Source: Vibrio harveyi NBRC 15634 = ATCC 14126 = KCTC 12724 (GTDB taxonomy: Bacteria; Pseudomonadota; Gammaproteobacteria; Enterobacterales; Vibrionaceae). From it: DNA of 64,000 nucleotides. The position numbers and the translations under genes were made by a program. Numbering within the stretch: position 1 is the first letter of the stretch; each line of letters starts with the position of its first letter. The stretch lies in the NCBI RefSeq assembly GCF_001591145.1, contig NZ_BCUF01000002.1, positions 158,629-222,628 on the forward strand. The letters run 5' to 3'. The notes under the pieces are model-generated. The model made no database searches. It saw only the letters and a program-made list of their open reading frames with translations, and had not been told where the DNA came from. Below, one piece after another: positions 1 to 8,559 of this stretch.

Positions 1-134
1 AGGAATGGTAGCCACTCTTGAGGATTCAACACGTTTGGCGCACATGCCATAGACGTAACAAAGCCTTGAGTTTTCGCTAGGTTTAGTAGTTTTCCATCAA
101 GTTCTGGAAGAGAAAGGATGTCTTGTAGTTTCAA
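1..134 (-). CDS. YecA/UPF0149-family protein, N-terminal part only
   Basis: This is a partial gene running off the left edge, read on the minus strand. The 44 visible residues include ELDG near the start and NPQEWLP near the edge. They match the N-terminal pattern of YecA/YgfB (UPF0149) proteins, where an ELDGxLT stretch is followed by a PxxWL motif. The first usable start in the frame is TTG at 134; an in-frame TAG lies about 12 codons upstream and no ATG lies between. I see no good Shine-Dalgarno, so the start is tentative. The function of the family is poorly known; YgfB-type relatives affect regulation, and YecA carries a C-terminal SEC-C zinc motif that would lie outside the window. Confidence 0.5.
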   Translation of the reverse strand, partial: MKLQDILSLPELDGKLLNLAKTQGFVTSMACAPNVLNPQEWLPF

Positions 135-228
135 AATAGAATACCATTTGTTAATGGGCTGGTTGGTTGGCTAATCTTACCAATCAATCAGTGATAAATC
201 GATATTAGGGAATGATTCGTCTACATCT

Positions 229-2649
229 ATGGAAATTCGTTCGTCACTCAGAAACAAAAGCATTCTCGCCCTGACACTTTATTTGTGTTTCTTCATCGCG
301 ACCATTGGTTCTGTTGTTTACCTTGTTGTTGAGCCACCAGTGCGTGAAAAGCTTGAGCGTAATTTGGATTTGCGAACTCAATTGCTCGCCTCACAGATTG
401 AAGGACCGCTAACCAGTTCCGTTGGTTTGCTCAATAGCCTTGTAGGGTTAGGGCAGACGCCAACACCAAGTATTTCACTTCAAGATACGATTCCCCAGTT
501 ACTCGCGGTGAGCGACGACATCATCGTCAGTGGCGGATTATGGCCAAAACCAACATTGGAAGATGAACGTTGGCAATATACAAGCTTATTCTTCAATAAG
601 AATGACAACGGCAGCTTGGATCAAATCCATTCCTACAATAATCCAGAGTCTGGTGGTTACGATAACGAACCTTGGTACCAGTCTGTTGCAAACAAACCTG
701 CAGGGGCAGTGAGTTGGTCTGGCGTGTATATCGATACCTTCACGCAAGTTCAGATGATCACGGCTTCAGCTCCTTACTACAAAGAGGGTGTTTTTGCCGG
801 AGTGGCAACCGTAGACTTGTCTTTGGAAGCGTTATTCCAGTTCATTCGTGAACATACAAATCAATACTCATTAGGTGTTGTGATTCGTGATGCCGATGAC
901 CAAGTTGTGATTGAGCACAACTTTCAGCTTACTAAGAACATATACATCAGCCAGCTCGGGTTTGGTGGCTTTAATTGGCGCATGGATGTGGTGAATGCCA
1001 AGGTCAAAGTATCGGATCAAGTCTTTAATCAAGTAATGAGCGTTGAGACTGGTGTTATCCCATTTCTACTGCTCTGCGTGTTGGTGGGTTACTACCTATT
1101 AAACCGATACATTGTAGAACCGATTGTTCGAATTGCTAAGAAAGTGGATGACTCCAAAACGGGCGGCATTATCGATATCGCCTATGAGAGTGAAGATGAA
1201 ATCGGGCACTTAATCACCAAGTTCAATGAAAAGACGGTTTACCTTGAGCGTGAACGGGTTAAGGCGCAGGCATCTACAAACGCAAAAACAGCCTTCTTAG
1301 CAACCTTGTCTCATGAAATCCGAACGCCGATGAATGGGGTGTTGGGAACCGCACAAATACTGCTGAAAACTCATCTAACTGACGAACAAAGAAAGCACTT
1401 AAATACCTTGTATGATTCTGGCGATCACATGATGACGCTACTGAATGAAATTCTCGATTACTCGAAAATTGAGCAAGGACACATTGAGCTCGACAACACG
1501 CCTTTCCCAATCGAATCGATTCTCGGTAGTATCAACAGTGTGTATCACACTTTATGTGCCGAAAAGGGGCTGCAATTTAGAGTTATTTCTAATGTTACAT
1601 TTGGACGTTGGTACAACAATGACAAAGCACGCCTGCGCCAGGTGTTATTTAACCTCCTCAATAACGCAGTGAAGTTCACGGATCGTGGCTTTGTTGAAGT
1701 CGAACTGACCGAGCATGTGAAAGATGGCATAACCAAACTAACCATTAGTGTAAAAGACACAGGGATTGGTATCAGCCCTGATGCGCAGAAACGCATTTTC
1801 CGACCATTCGAACAAGCCGAATCGTCGACAACACGTCGATATGGCGGCACGGGTCTTGGGTTGGCGATAGTGAAGCAGATTTCAGAGCATATGGGCGGGA
1901 GTATTACTGTTCAAAGCCAAGAGTGTATTGGCACCAAGTTTATTGTCGAACTTGAGCTCAACCCTTGTGAGGCTGGGGTGTTAGAAGCATCTAATACACA
2001 TAAACTTGATTGCCAAGGCTTACGTGCGCTTATCGTGGAAGACAACCGTACGAACACCATCATTATGGAGACCTTCTTGCGCTCTAAAGGGTTTGTATGC
2101 GTTTGTGTCGAGAATGGGCAGCAAGCAGTAGAGCAGGTGTCGAAGCATGAATTTGATTTGGTGTTGATGGATAACCACATGCCAGTACTTGATGGCGTAG
2201 GAGCGATTGCTGTTATTCGCTCTATGGATGCACCAGCTCGCTCGGTTTTGATCTTCGGCTGTACTGCAGACGTCTTCAAAGAAACGCAGGAGCGTATGTT
2301 AGATGTCGGAGCAAACCATATCATCGCTAAACCGATTGTTGAATCAGAACTCGATGATGCTTTGTATCGTCATGCGTCGATACTTTATCAATACCAAGAC
2401 AAGCAAAGCGGAGAACAACCTAAACCTCAAAACGCCGAGGCATTGTTGCTGAACTTCTATATGGCATTAGATGATGGAAACTTGGAACAAGCAATGACGA
2501 CACTTTCTCACATTTTCGAAAGTGCCAAACCAAATGTCTCTGATGAACTGAATAAAGTGATCCAACGCATCGAAGACTATTTGAGTAAAGCGCTTACCCC
2601 TGAGCAAGAGGACATCGACCAACTGACGGTATTGTTAGCAGAACACTAA
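229..2649 (+). CDS. LuxQ-like hybrid sensor histidine kinase
   Basis: An 806-residue inner-membrane hybrid kinase. In order it has a first membrane helix at about residues 13-33, a periplasmic Cache-type (PDC) sensor region to about 272, a second helix at about 275-293, and a HAMP linker. The HisKA domain has SHEIRTPMNG and phospho-accepting His362. The HATPase domain has its N box (NLLNNAVKF) and GTGLGL G box. The receiver starts at about 600 with IVEDN and has phospho-accepting Asp648 in LMDNHMP. The layout resembles Vibrio LuxQ-type kinases, which pass phosphate through LuxU. The last 85 residues show no HPt histidine motif, so a separate phosphotransfer protein is expected. No cognate regulator or periplasmic partner gene is adjacent, so the ligand and pathway are unknown. 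Confidence 0.88.
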   Translation: MEIRSSLRNKSILALTLYLCFFIATIGSVVYLVVEPPVREKLERNLDLRTQLLASQIEGPLTSSVGLLNSLVGLGQTPTPSISLQDTIPQLLAVSDDIIVSGGLWPKPTLEDERWQYTSLFFNKNDNGSLDQIHSYNNPESGGYDNEPWYQSVANKPAGAVSWSGVYIDTFTQVQMITASAPYYKEGVFAGVATVDLSLEALFQFIREHTNQYSLGVVIRDADDQVVIEHNFQLTKNIYISQLGFGGFNWRMDVVNAKVKVSDQVFNQVMSVETGVIPFLLLCVLVGYYLLNRYIVEPIVRIAKKVDDSKTGGIIDIAYESEDEIGHLITKFNEKTVYLERERVKAQASTNAKTAFLATLSHEIRTPMNGVLGTAQILLKTHLTDEQRKHLNTLYDSGDHMMTLLNEILDYSKIEQGHIELDNTPFPIESILGSINSVYHTLCAEKGLQFRVISNVTFGRWYNNDKARLRQVLFNLLNNAVKFTDRGFVEVELTEHVKDGITKLTISVKDTGIGISPDAQKRIFRPFEQAESSTTRRYGGTGLGLAIVKQISEHMGGSITVQSQECIGTKFIVELELNPCEAGVLEASNTHKLDCQGLRALIVEDNRTNTIIMETFLRSKGFVCVCVENGQQAVEQVSKHEFDLVLMDNHMPVLDGVGAIAVIRSMDAPARSVLIFGCTADVFKETQERMLDVGANHIIAKPIVESELDDALYRHASILYQYQDKQSGEQPKPQNAEALLLNFYMALDDGNLEQAMTTLSHIFESAKPNVSDELNKVIQRIEDYLSKALTPEQEDIDQLTVLLAEH

Positions 2650-2692
2650 CTCCGTGCATTCACTAAGTAGTGTAGGGTACTTCCTACATTAC

Positions 2693-2834
2693 TTATACCC
2701 AAGTGATTTCAAGATGCAGGACTCAGAGCGTTGTCATTTCTTGATTTAGAGTAACTAGATCTTTAAATCGCCGCTGCGCCTACAAACCAAGTCATCCTTG
2801 CTGAACCTAGCATCTCGATGTTACTTGGGTATAA
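2693..2834. repeat. ERIC-like intergenic repeat, full copy
   Basis: A 142-bp element bounded by perfect 12-bp inverted ends (TTATACCCAAGT and ACTTGGGTATAA). The right half contains CCAAGTCATCCTTGCTGAAC, which recurs with small changes near 19197 and 41070. Terminal ACTTGGGTATA ends and an intergenic position fit the ERIC-like (IRU) repeats common in Vibrio chromosomes. It is non-coding and lies between the sensor kinase and alaE. Confidence 0.75.
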
Positions 2835-3221
2835 CCTCCATCTTCACTTCCCATTCTATAAACTTCGTGTTTACTCTGAATTTGCTTGATCCAATAGCAT
2901 AAGACGATCTTTTTGAAATTCATTTGCCAGATATTTCTCTAGTTTTCTGTGTTTTTTCGCGAGCTAACTGGCTTAAAAGTAAATAAATTACGTTTTAAAA
3001 CTCCATTTTGAAGTGTTTTATGGGGCTTTTTACTGATTTTGGTGAAAGCTGCTACTTTTGCTTTGAAAGTTAGTTATTAATTTACAACTCATATTTTAAA
3101 ACGGAATCATAAACTGAAAATAATGTGATTTAATAGTGCCATTAACTGCTATGTGGTTTTAAATGCAGTAAATGATTTTATAGATGTCGTTTTTATTAGT
3201 ATTTGATTTTAGAGGTTGTAA
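2835..3221. other. AT-rich intergenic region before alaE
   Basis: About 390 bases without a convincing gene on either strand. The right part is very AT-rich and presumably carries the alaE promoter; I could not single out one -35/-10 pair with confidence. Confidence 0.4.
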
Positions 3222-3671
3222 ATGAAGTCTCGTGGACCATTTTGTATTCGCAATGCCGCAGCGGATACTTTTGCTATGGTGGTTTTTTGTTTTATTACAG
3301 GGATGATTATCGAGATCTTGATTTCGGGTATGACGTTTGAGCAGTCTTTAGCATCACGCACATTGTCTATCCCAGTAAACATCGCGATTGCATGGCCTTA
3401 CGGTATGTTCCGTGATTGGGTATTACGCCAAGGTAACAAACTATCACCCTCTTCGTTTATGAAGAACGTGTCTGACTTGGTGGCGTACGTATTGTTCCAA
3501 TCTCCAGTCTATGCGGGCATTTTGCTGGCAGTAGGCGCGTCAACTGACCAAATCATCACGGCAGTAGCAAGTAATGCAGTTGTGTCATGTGGCATGGGTG
3601 TCCTTTACGGTTACTTCTTAGATCAGTGTCGCCGTTGGTTCCGAGTGCCAGGTTACTATCAAGAAGCCTAA
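3222..3671 (+). CDS. alaE: AlaE-family L-alanine exporter
   Basis: A 149-residue inner-membrane protein, the same length as E. coli AlaE. The family blocks ADTFAMVV (residues 9-16), [17 protein letters not shown] and QSPVY, and the C-terminal [10 protein letters not shown], are all present in the expected order. About four membrane helices can be drawn. AlaE exports L-alanine and prevents toxic accumulation. It is a single-gene unit preceded by an AT-rich leader, with tRNA-Ser downstream. The assignment rests on motif and length agreement along the whole protein. Confidence 0.93.
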   Translation: MKSRGPFCIRNAAADTFAMVVFCFITGMIIEILISGMTFEQSLASRTLSIPVNIAIAWPYGMFRDWVLRQGNKLSPSSFMKNVSDLVAYVLFQSPVYAGILLAVGASTDQIITAVASNAVVSCGMGVLYGYFLDQCRRWFRVPGYYQEA

Positions 3672-3815
3672 TTGCCCCAGTTTTGCGCAATTTAGCTAGA
3701 TAGTGAGCAAACAAACGCAAAAGGGCGCTTTTTTTCGTGTTTAGCCTTGACCATCAGGAACATAATCATTAAATTAGCGCCTCGTTAGCCAATGATGCTA
3801 ACCACAATTTGATTC

Positions 3816-3903
3816 GGTGAGTTGTCCGAGTGGCTGAAGGAGCACGCCTGGAAAGTGTGTATACGGCAACGTATCGAGAGTTCGAATCTCTCACTCACCG
3901 CCA
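3816..3903 (+). tRNA. serT-like (GGA): tRNA-Ser (anticodon GGA)
   Basis: An 88-nt tRNA with an acceptor stem GGTGAGT/ACTCACC, discriminator G and encoded CCA at 3901-3903. The anticodon loop CTGGAAA gives anticodon GGA. A long variable arm (GTATACGGCAACGTATC region) is diagnostic for a class II serine tRNA. The TTCGAATC T-loop is intact. It borders the T3SS1 locus on its regulatory side; tRNA genes are frequent island insertion points, but no integrase or repeated tRNA 3' end is visible here. Confidence 0.95.
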
Positions 3904-3914
3904 CATTCTTGAAG

Positions 3915-3939
3915 AAAGACGTCCTAGGACGTCTTTTTT
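3915..3939 (+). terminator. Rho-independent terminator after tRNA-Ser
   Basis: A perfect stem AAAGACGTCC/GGACGTCTTT with a two-base centre, followed by a T run, 12 bp after the tRNA end. Confidence 0.85.
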
Positions 3940-3962
3940 TGTATCTGCAGTTTAGAAACAAC

Positions 3963-3995
3963 AAAAGCCCCAAGAGTTCGGGGCTTTTCGTTTTT
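3963..3995. terminator. Bidirectional terminator between tRNA-Ser and exsE
   Basis: A stem AAAAGCCCC/GGGGCTTTT with a short loop; T-rich tracts follow in both directions. It should end exsCE transcription coming from the right and back up the tRNA terminator on the left. Confidence 0.75.
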
Positions 3996-4025
3996 GGCGA
4001 AGCGAGTGCTTGTTTAAAGTCGACC

Positions 4026-4316
4026 TTATTGAGGTTGACTGAGCACTTGAACCTTTCTATTCAACAAAGCTTGTACCGCATTGGAATCTTTCTCGAAGCT
4101 TAAGATTGAGTTGCAAATATCGACGTTTGCAAGCATCGACAGAGACTCACTTAACTCTAGCTTGGAGTTAGCTCGGTTCACCTCTCGCTCTTTAGGGCTT
4201 ATCTGCACAACGGTTCGACCTAGAAACGAGCCTTGCTTTACAGAGGCTGTTTGCTCGGTATGTTCTAACCGGTCGATAGACAAGTTCTTTGGTGTTGGTT
4301 GGATGTCATTGGACAT
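4026..4316 (-). CDS. exsE: ExsE, secreted negative regulator of T3SS1
   Basis: A 96-residue protein encoded 7 bp after exsC. In the Pseudomonas/Vibrio model ExsE sequesters the chaperone ExsC while the secretion channel is closed. When the channel opens, ExsE is exported and ExsC is released to bind ExsD. The sequence has a disordered, Ser/Thr/Gln-rich start typical of secretion signals. It also has a chaperone-binding-like stretch, GSFLGRTVVQ (about residues 29-38), which parallels the GHFEGRSVT region of P. aeruginosa ExsE. Length and position next to a CesT-type chaperone gene support the call. Overall similarity is low, so the name rests on context plus this motif. Confidence 0.8.
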   Translation of the reverse strand: MSNDIQPTPKNLSIDRLEHTEQTASVKQGSFLGRTVVQISPKEREVNRANSKLELSESLSMLANVDICNSILSFEKDSNAVQALLNRKVQVLSQPQ

Positions 4317-4323
4317 AGGGTAC

Positions 4324-4770
4324 CTAAACTCTTAAGTCCGAGCTCTGAAGCATAGATGGTGAAACTTCCATTGCGATATGGGCAGACAACAATGACTCCC
4401 AAGATTCGCTCTGTGTGAGCAGTTCAGCAAGTGCACTCTCAAACAACTCATAGTCGAGCTGCTCGGTCTGAAGCAACCTGTTTAAACAAAGCTTGTGCCT
4501 GTGATTATCTAGGCTAAAAAACAGTTGATGCTCAGACCAATGATAGTTGAATGCCAAAAAAGAACGATAAAGATCAGAATTAACAATTTGTAGGTCGACA
4601 ATCTCTGCTTCTAGTTGAAGCGTTTCTGTATCTGGGTGGAAAATGAAATGCACTCTTAAGTTATCGTCAAAAGCTAAACCCAGTTCGTCTTCAGTCAAAT
4701 GTAATTCAGGCAAACCTATTTGATGAGCAAACTTAAGCAAAACCTCATCTACGATTTGGCGCGCTGACAT
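4324..4770 (-). CDS. exsC: ExsC, ExsE chaperone and anti-antiactivator
   Basis: A 148-residue acidic protein with the CesT/SycE class I chaperone look: a first helix (IVDEVLLKFAHQIGL), then alternating strands, then a C-terminal helix. It is the first gene of the exsC-exsE unit and is divergent from exsB. In the Exs cascade ExsC binds ExsE before secretion and ExsD afterwards, freeing ExsA. An ExsA-type binding site with a -10 box lies 34-85 bp upstream, so it should be autoregulated through ExsA. The identification rests on chaperone features, size and conserved order (exsE, exsC, exsB, exsA, exsD). Confidence 0.88.
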   Translation of the reverse strand: MSARQIVDEVLLKFAHQIGLPELHLTEDELGLAFDDNLRVHFIFHPDTETLQLEAEIVDLQIVNSDLYRSFLAFNYHWSEHQLFFSLDNHRHKLCLNRLLQTEQLDYELFESALAELLTQSESWESLLSAHIAMEVSPSMLQSSDLRV

Positions 4771-4803
4771 AGAAGCAGTCCTTTTTAGAATTTTATCATC
4801 GAA

Positions 4804-4855
4804 ATTATGGAAAGTTAAAACTGATGTTTATCAATATTGGTTGGAATTTTTTATA
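4804..4855 (-). promoter_or_regulatory. ExsA-type promoter of exsC-exsE
   Basis: On the minus strand an A/T tract (AAAAAATTCC) is followed by AAC, six bases, then TGATA, matching the ExsA pattern A-rich / rC-n6-TGnnA. A CATAAT -10 lies about 19-20 bases further. The first G of GnC is replaced by A, so the match is good but not perfect. Confidence 0.6.
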
Positions 4856-5143
4856 TAAGCGTTTTTTCTATGCGGATAATAAAAACTTATCAACTATGTT
4901 GCTTATGTCTCAAGTGTTGTACCACTTACCTTTGCAGAAAGTTTGAGCATTTATTTGGAAGCAGTATCAACTATAAAATAAAGGCAATAAAAATTCCTTA
5001 TCAAATAATAATGAGTCTTACTTTTGAGAATCTATATTGTCCGAATGGTGTATAAAATAATAGTTGATCTTTTATATATTTGTGTACCAAAATTGCGCCT
5101 GCTCATTTTTATTTAAAACATATTCAGTCAAATAGAATCCATA
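4856..5143. other. Intergenic region between exsC and exsB
   Basis: An AT-rich region of about 290 bases upstream of exsB. No convincing gene lies in it. No ExsA-type site could be read in the exsB direction, which suggests that exsB (and possibly exsA) has a separate promoter. Confidence 0.4.
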
Positions 5144-5551
5144 ATGAAATGTAATACGTATATTCCGATACTAAGTGCATTGCTTCTCAGCGCTTGTGCT
5201 ACCACAAATACGGTATCAGATGGGTTTTCTAATCATATTCAAGGAACGCTATTTGGTTGGATAACGTTTGATGATTACGTCGCTCCAGTGAGTACTTCTG
5301 TAAACGTCGAAGTATGTCAGGTTTCAGATAATCAATGCTTTACAGTTGTACAGCAAGACTATCAAGGGGTTCAGTTACCTGTTCAGTACTCGGTTGTTAT
5401 TGCTCCAATACAAGCCGGAAATGGCGAAATGAAAGTGCGCGCTATATTGCGTTCTCAAGGTGAAATTATCGCAAAAAAAGAAGAGCAGTATATTTTTACG
5501 CAAGGCAGTGTACATAAGGACTTAAAGCTAGAAGCTTATAAGAATTACTAA
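5144..5551 (+). CDS. exsB: ExsB-like pilotin lipoprotein
   Basis: A 135-residue lipoprotein. The signal peptide is followed by the lipobox LLSAC with the modified cysteine at position 18. The mature part is predicted to be all-beta and has one pair of cysteines (EVCQ and NQCF). Its place between exsC and exsA is that of exsB in Pseudomonas and of VP1700 in V. parahaemolyticus. Those genes encode an outer-membrane pilotin that helps assemble the secretin (VscC here). No other pilotin candidate is in the locus. The Shine-Dalgarno is weak. The name rests on position, lipobox and size. Confidence 0.8.
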   Translation: MKCNTYIPILSALLLSACATTNTVSDGFSNHIQGTLFGWITFDDYVAPVSTSVNVEVCQVSDNQCFTVVQQDYQGVQLPVQYSVVIAPIQAGNGEMKVRAILRSQGEIIAKKEEQYIFTQGSVHKDLKLEAYKNY

Positions 5552-6134
5552 AAAAGTAATCGTTTTCATTTGTCTTTATTATTTAAAAAAATTAAGACAA
5601 TTGAAAGTAATATCTCCAGACCTAGGTCTCTATTAATCAATCAACTTAGGTCATCGGGTCAGTTTGTCTTTATATGAATATCGGTTGCGCCCATCATAAT
5701 TTTTATGGTTATATCCACCGCCTTGGATACGTTGGCTAGGTAGAATGGTTTAAAAATAAACAGCTCAAAGTTGTTAGAAATATCAATATAAATGAAGTGG
5801 ACTTTAACATTAGTACTTTCATTTATTCTAATATAAAAAGAGTTTTTGCTGTTTTAGTATCACTAGTTATAAGTTGAACTTTAGCAAAAGCTTATTAATT
5901 CCCGAAAACAATACATAACAATATCGGGAAGGTTTCTTTGCCAAGATTATTTTGCTACCAAAGGTAGCGCTTGAGCTATTCGTTATTATTCGGGGGGTAT
6001 GGGAGTGTTATGCGCTTCTATGCTCTTTTCTTTGCTTCTTTAATTGAAATTGTCCTGCGTTTGTCTTCGCACTGCGGGACTTTGACAGTTTCTCTGATGG
6101 GGATTAGAGAAATTAAAATTATGAAGGGTAGAAA
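5552..6134. promoter_or_regulatory. Long AT-rich exsB-exsA spacer
   Basis: 583 bases without a gene. It begins with an imperfect inverted repeat (around GTCTT and AAGAC, 5570-5605) without a clear U tract, then long AT-rich DNA, and ends with a good Shine-Dalgarno (GAAGGG) before exsA. In V. parahaemolyticus the exsA upstream region is known to be silenced by H-NS and activated by HlyU; AT-richness here fits that. I found no ExsA-type site in it. Confidence 0.5.
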
Positions 6135-6995
6135 ATGGATGTGTTAGGCCAACTAAACACAGAAAGGGTCGACTCGCGCTTGCGAAAAATCCATAGTGCT
6201 TGCTGCTATGAAAAACACGATGAAGTATTTCATTCTAGTCAATCTCACATTGTTGTCGTTCACAATGGTCAACTGAGAGTCCAAACAGGGGATTGCACGC
6301 TAGACGTTGTTGCTGGTTGTGGAATTTATCTATCTCAAGGGGATTACTTACTAGAATACACACCGATAGATGGTCAATATACGGCTTCTGTTATCGAGTT
6401 TGACAACGAACTGGTGAGTCAACTATTGCAAAAGCATAGTGATCTTTTGATGTCGTTGCCAAAGGTTGAGAATGTTCAGTCTGGATTATTCCCTTTTACT
6501 CTCAACTTATTGATAGAACAGACACTATCAGGGATGAAGACGCTAGAAGAACAGTCTTTTCCTGATGCTATTATGCGCTTAAAGTATGAGGAAATGCTCA
6601 TCTTATTGTTGCATGGGGACCAAGGTGAACACCTCTACGCGTTGTTATCACAACTGACAAACCGAACCTCAGATCGACTGCGTCGCTTTATGGAGCTTCA
6701 TTACCTTAAAGAGTGGAAACTGACCGACTACGCCCAAGAATTTGGTGCGAGTTTGACTACGTTTAAAGAGCTCTTTAATGAATATTATGGTATTTCTCCT
6801 AGAGCGTGGATCAGTGAACGTCGTTTATTGCATGCTCACAAGCTATTGCTCACAAGCAAAATGAGCATCGTCGACGTTGCGATGGAAGCGGGGTTCTCAA
6901 GCCAATCTTACTTTACACAAAGTTATCGCCGCCGCTTCGGAACGACACCAAGTAAGGTTCGTTCTGGAGATGAACAAGTAGCAATTGCTAAGTGA
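6135..6995 (+). CDS. exsA: ExsA, AraC-family master activator of T3SS1
   Basis: A 286-residue transcription activator. The N-terminal part (about 1-170) is a cupin-like self-association and ExsD-binding domain. The C-terminal part (about 175-280) holds two AraC helix-turn-helix motifs, KLTDYAQEFGASLTTF and the signature SIVDVAMEAGFSSQSYFTQ followed by RRRFGTTPSK. Size and layout equal Pseudomonas ExsA. It binds A-rich / GnC-n6-TGnnA sites that replace the -35 region. The start is supported by GAAGGG nine bases upstream. It sits between exsB and exsD as in other Vibrio T3SS1 loci. Confidence 0.95.
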   Translation: MDVLGQLNTERVDSRLRKIHSACCYEKHDEVFHSSQSHIVVVHNGQLRVQTGDCTLDVVAGCGIYLSQGDYLLEYTPIDGQYTASVIEFDNELVSQLLQKHSDLLMSLPKVENVQSGLFPFTLNLLIEQTLSGMKTLEEQSFPDAIMRLKYEEMLILLLHGDQGEHLYALLSQLTNRTSDRLRRFMELHYLKEWKLTDYAQEFGASLTTFKELFNEYYGISPRAWISERRLLHAHKLLLTSKMSIVDVAMEAGFSSQSYFTQSYRRRFGTTPSKVRSGDEQVAIAK

Positions 6996-7007
6996 AATGT
7001 CTGACGA

Positions 7008-7060
7008 CTAAAATTTTCTGACTAATTTTGAAAGGCATTAACTGACGTAAACTCTATTAT
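7008..7060 (+). promoter_or_regulatory. ExsA-type promoter of exsD-vscBCDEFGHIJKL
   Basis: Directly after exsA: an A/T tract, GAC (7020-7022), six bases, TGAAA (7029-7033), 21 bases, then TATTAT (7055-7060). The element order and spacing match ExsA-dependent promoters. Confidence 0.75.
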
Positions 7061-7138
7061 GCTCAGCGTAACAACGAACAAAACTATTACCTCTACTTCC
7101 TTCTGGATTGTTCGAAGTAGATGCGGAGAAGAACACAA

Positions 7139-8119
7139 ATGAAAAAGCAGCATTGGCGACGCCGTTCGCTTTTTCCTAACAACATTGTGACGCAAAGGAA
7201 GGTCACTGTATTACAGCGAGGCGCACGATACGAAGGTTTATCCCAATCATCGCAAGAGCCCAATGTTGTTAATGTCAATCACCGACAGCTACTCAGTGAA
7301 GGCGTTCTGAGTTACGACCAATTGTCTTTACTCCAGCGCTTGCTTGATCGCAATGTCGTCGATTGTTTATGTGCTAGTCAGCTGATTAAGACATATCAAA
7401 AGCTTGGTACGTCTCTAGATCGATTTGCTATGCGCCTCTTTTTAGAGGTGGGTGGGCAACTCAGTGACAATCGTGCGTTGAGCACTTTTGAACAAAGACT
7501 GGATTACATTAATCACCGATTAGGTTACCGCTTCAATCTAGCGTCACCTAAAACGCTGATCCTTTCGATGTACTTGACTCTAAATGAGTGGGTTAATCAG
7601 CAGACGGATCAGACGGTGTTGCATGATTCCATCAAGCTTGAACAGTTAATCAATCAACTGAGTATTCAGAAAGAGTATTGGTTGAGATTGTCTGGAGAAG
7701 AGAGCAGTGCGATTTTTGCAGAGCAACAACTGGAACTGATTAAGAGCCAGCAGAGTGAATTGCATGAGCAGCTAAGTGTTCTCAATGAGCAGCAAAACCA
7801 AGTGGTTGAATCTCATCGAGCATTGGTTGAAGAGTGGAAACCAACTCTAGAAAAACTCAAGGGCTTATCTGAGTACAGCAGAACGTCGGATAAGTTTATC
7901 TCTGAATGGAAAATATGGTGTAGCGAAGCGCGAGTACAAGCGCCTGAGCTAAACGATGTTTGGGATGCGTGTGATCTTGTATACAGCGACCTAAATGCCG
8001 TCGCGAAAATTTGGCAATGGTTTCAAGACATGCAAACCGTTGGCAGCGTAGATCATTACTACTTTGACATTCAGAGCAACCAGTGCGGTCAAGCTTGTAA
8101 CCATCTCAGCCAGATTTAA
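7139..8119 (+). CDS. exsD: ExsD, antiactivator of ExsA
   Basis: A 326-residue cytoplasmic protein, first gene of the large apparatus operon. ExsD binds ExsA and blocks its activity until ExsC titrates ExsD. The sequence is helix-rich, with a coiled-coil segment (around residues 190-225, EQQLELIKSQQSELHEQL and following), in line with the coiled coil of Pseudomonas ExsD. I chose ATG at 7139 over one at 7121 because GGAGAAG lies at the right distance before 7139. Sequence similarity between genera is modest; position before vscB, length and the coiled coil carry the call. Confidence 0.88.
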   Translation: MKKQHWRRRSLFPNNIVTQRKVTVLQRGARYEGLSQSSQEPNVVNVNHRQLLSEGVLSYDQLSLLQRLLDRNVVDCLCASQLIKTYQKLGTSLDRFAMRLFLEVGGQLSDNRALSTFEQRLDYINHRLGYRFNLASPKTLILSMYLTLNEWVNQQTDQTVLHDSIKLEQLINQLSIQKEYWLRLSGEESSAIFAEQQLELIKSQQSELHEQLSVLNEQQNQVVESHRALVEEWKPTLEKLKGLSEYSRTSDKFISEWKIWCSEARVQAPELNDVWDACDLVYSDLNAVAKIWQWFQDMQTVGSVDHYYFDIQSNQCGQACNHLSQI

Positions 8120-8131
8120 ATAGGGCTAAAT

Positions 8132-8559
8132 ATGTTAGATCAAATGATGAAATCTCTAGCGGCAACGCTAGGGGTTGGGGATTTTATTGCCTCAAATAAT
8201 GGTTCCTATGACATCGAAGTCGACCAGATGCTGCTTAACATTCGGCAGCAATCATCATGGGTCTTGTGGGAAACCGTTCTCCCATTTCAGTTTGAACAGC
8301 ACCTTGATTATCAAAAAGAACAGGCGCTAAAGCACTGTATGCAGCTCTCTTTGAAAACGTTGCGAGATACGCGTTGCACGTTAACGGTGAACGACAAAGC
8401 GCAGTTGATTGTGCAAGGCAAAATGAATATGGAAAGCGCAACGACAGAAGCGCTTTGTACGCAACTTTCTCAACACGTGAATTTGGTGGAGCAGTTCAGC
8501 GATTTGCTCGAGCACCAGCGTGTTAATCATACCGTTAGCCACAGTGTTTGGATTCCATA
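8132..8559 (+). CDS. vscB: VscB, YscB-like type III chaperone
   Basis: A 142-residue class I chaperone-like protein, encoded just before the secretin. Its Yersinia counterpart YscB pairs with SycN to chaperone the gatekeeper YopN; a sycN homologue is present at 31757. The stop codon overlaps the start of vscC (TAATG), showing translational coupling. The fold is inferred from alternating strands (YDIEVDQMLLNIRQQ, WVLWETVLPF) and length. It was assigned by position in the conserved vscBCD order. Confidence 0.85.

Noticed and set aside
1545..2324. Antisense frames within the sensor kinase gene
   Set aside because: Shadow frames of a clear hybrid kinase with intact catalytic motifs.
4026..4770. 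An orphan chaperone with a truncated effector remnant next to tRNA-Ser
   Set aside because: Size, order and the GSFLGRTV-like motif agree better with exsE and exsC, and an ExsA-type promoter precedes the pair.
4837..5055. A 72-codon frame between exsC and exsB
   Set aside because: It lies in AT-rich promoter DNA, has no ribosome site, is Cys-rich without any domain and covers the exsC ExsA-type promoter edge.
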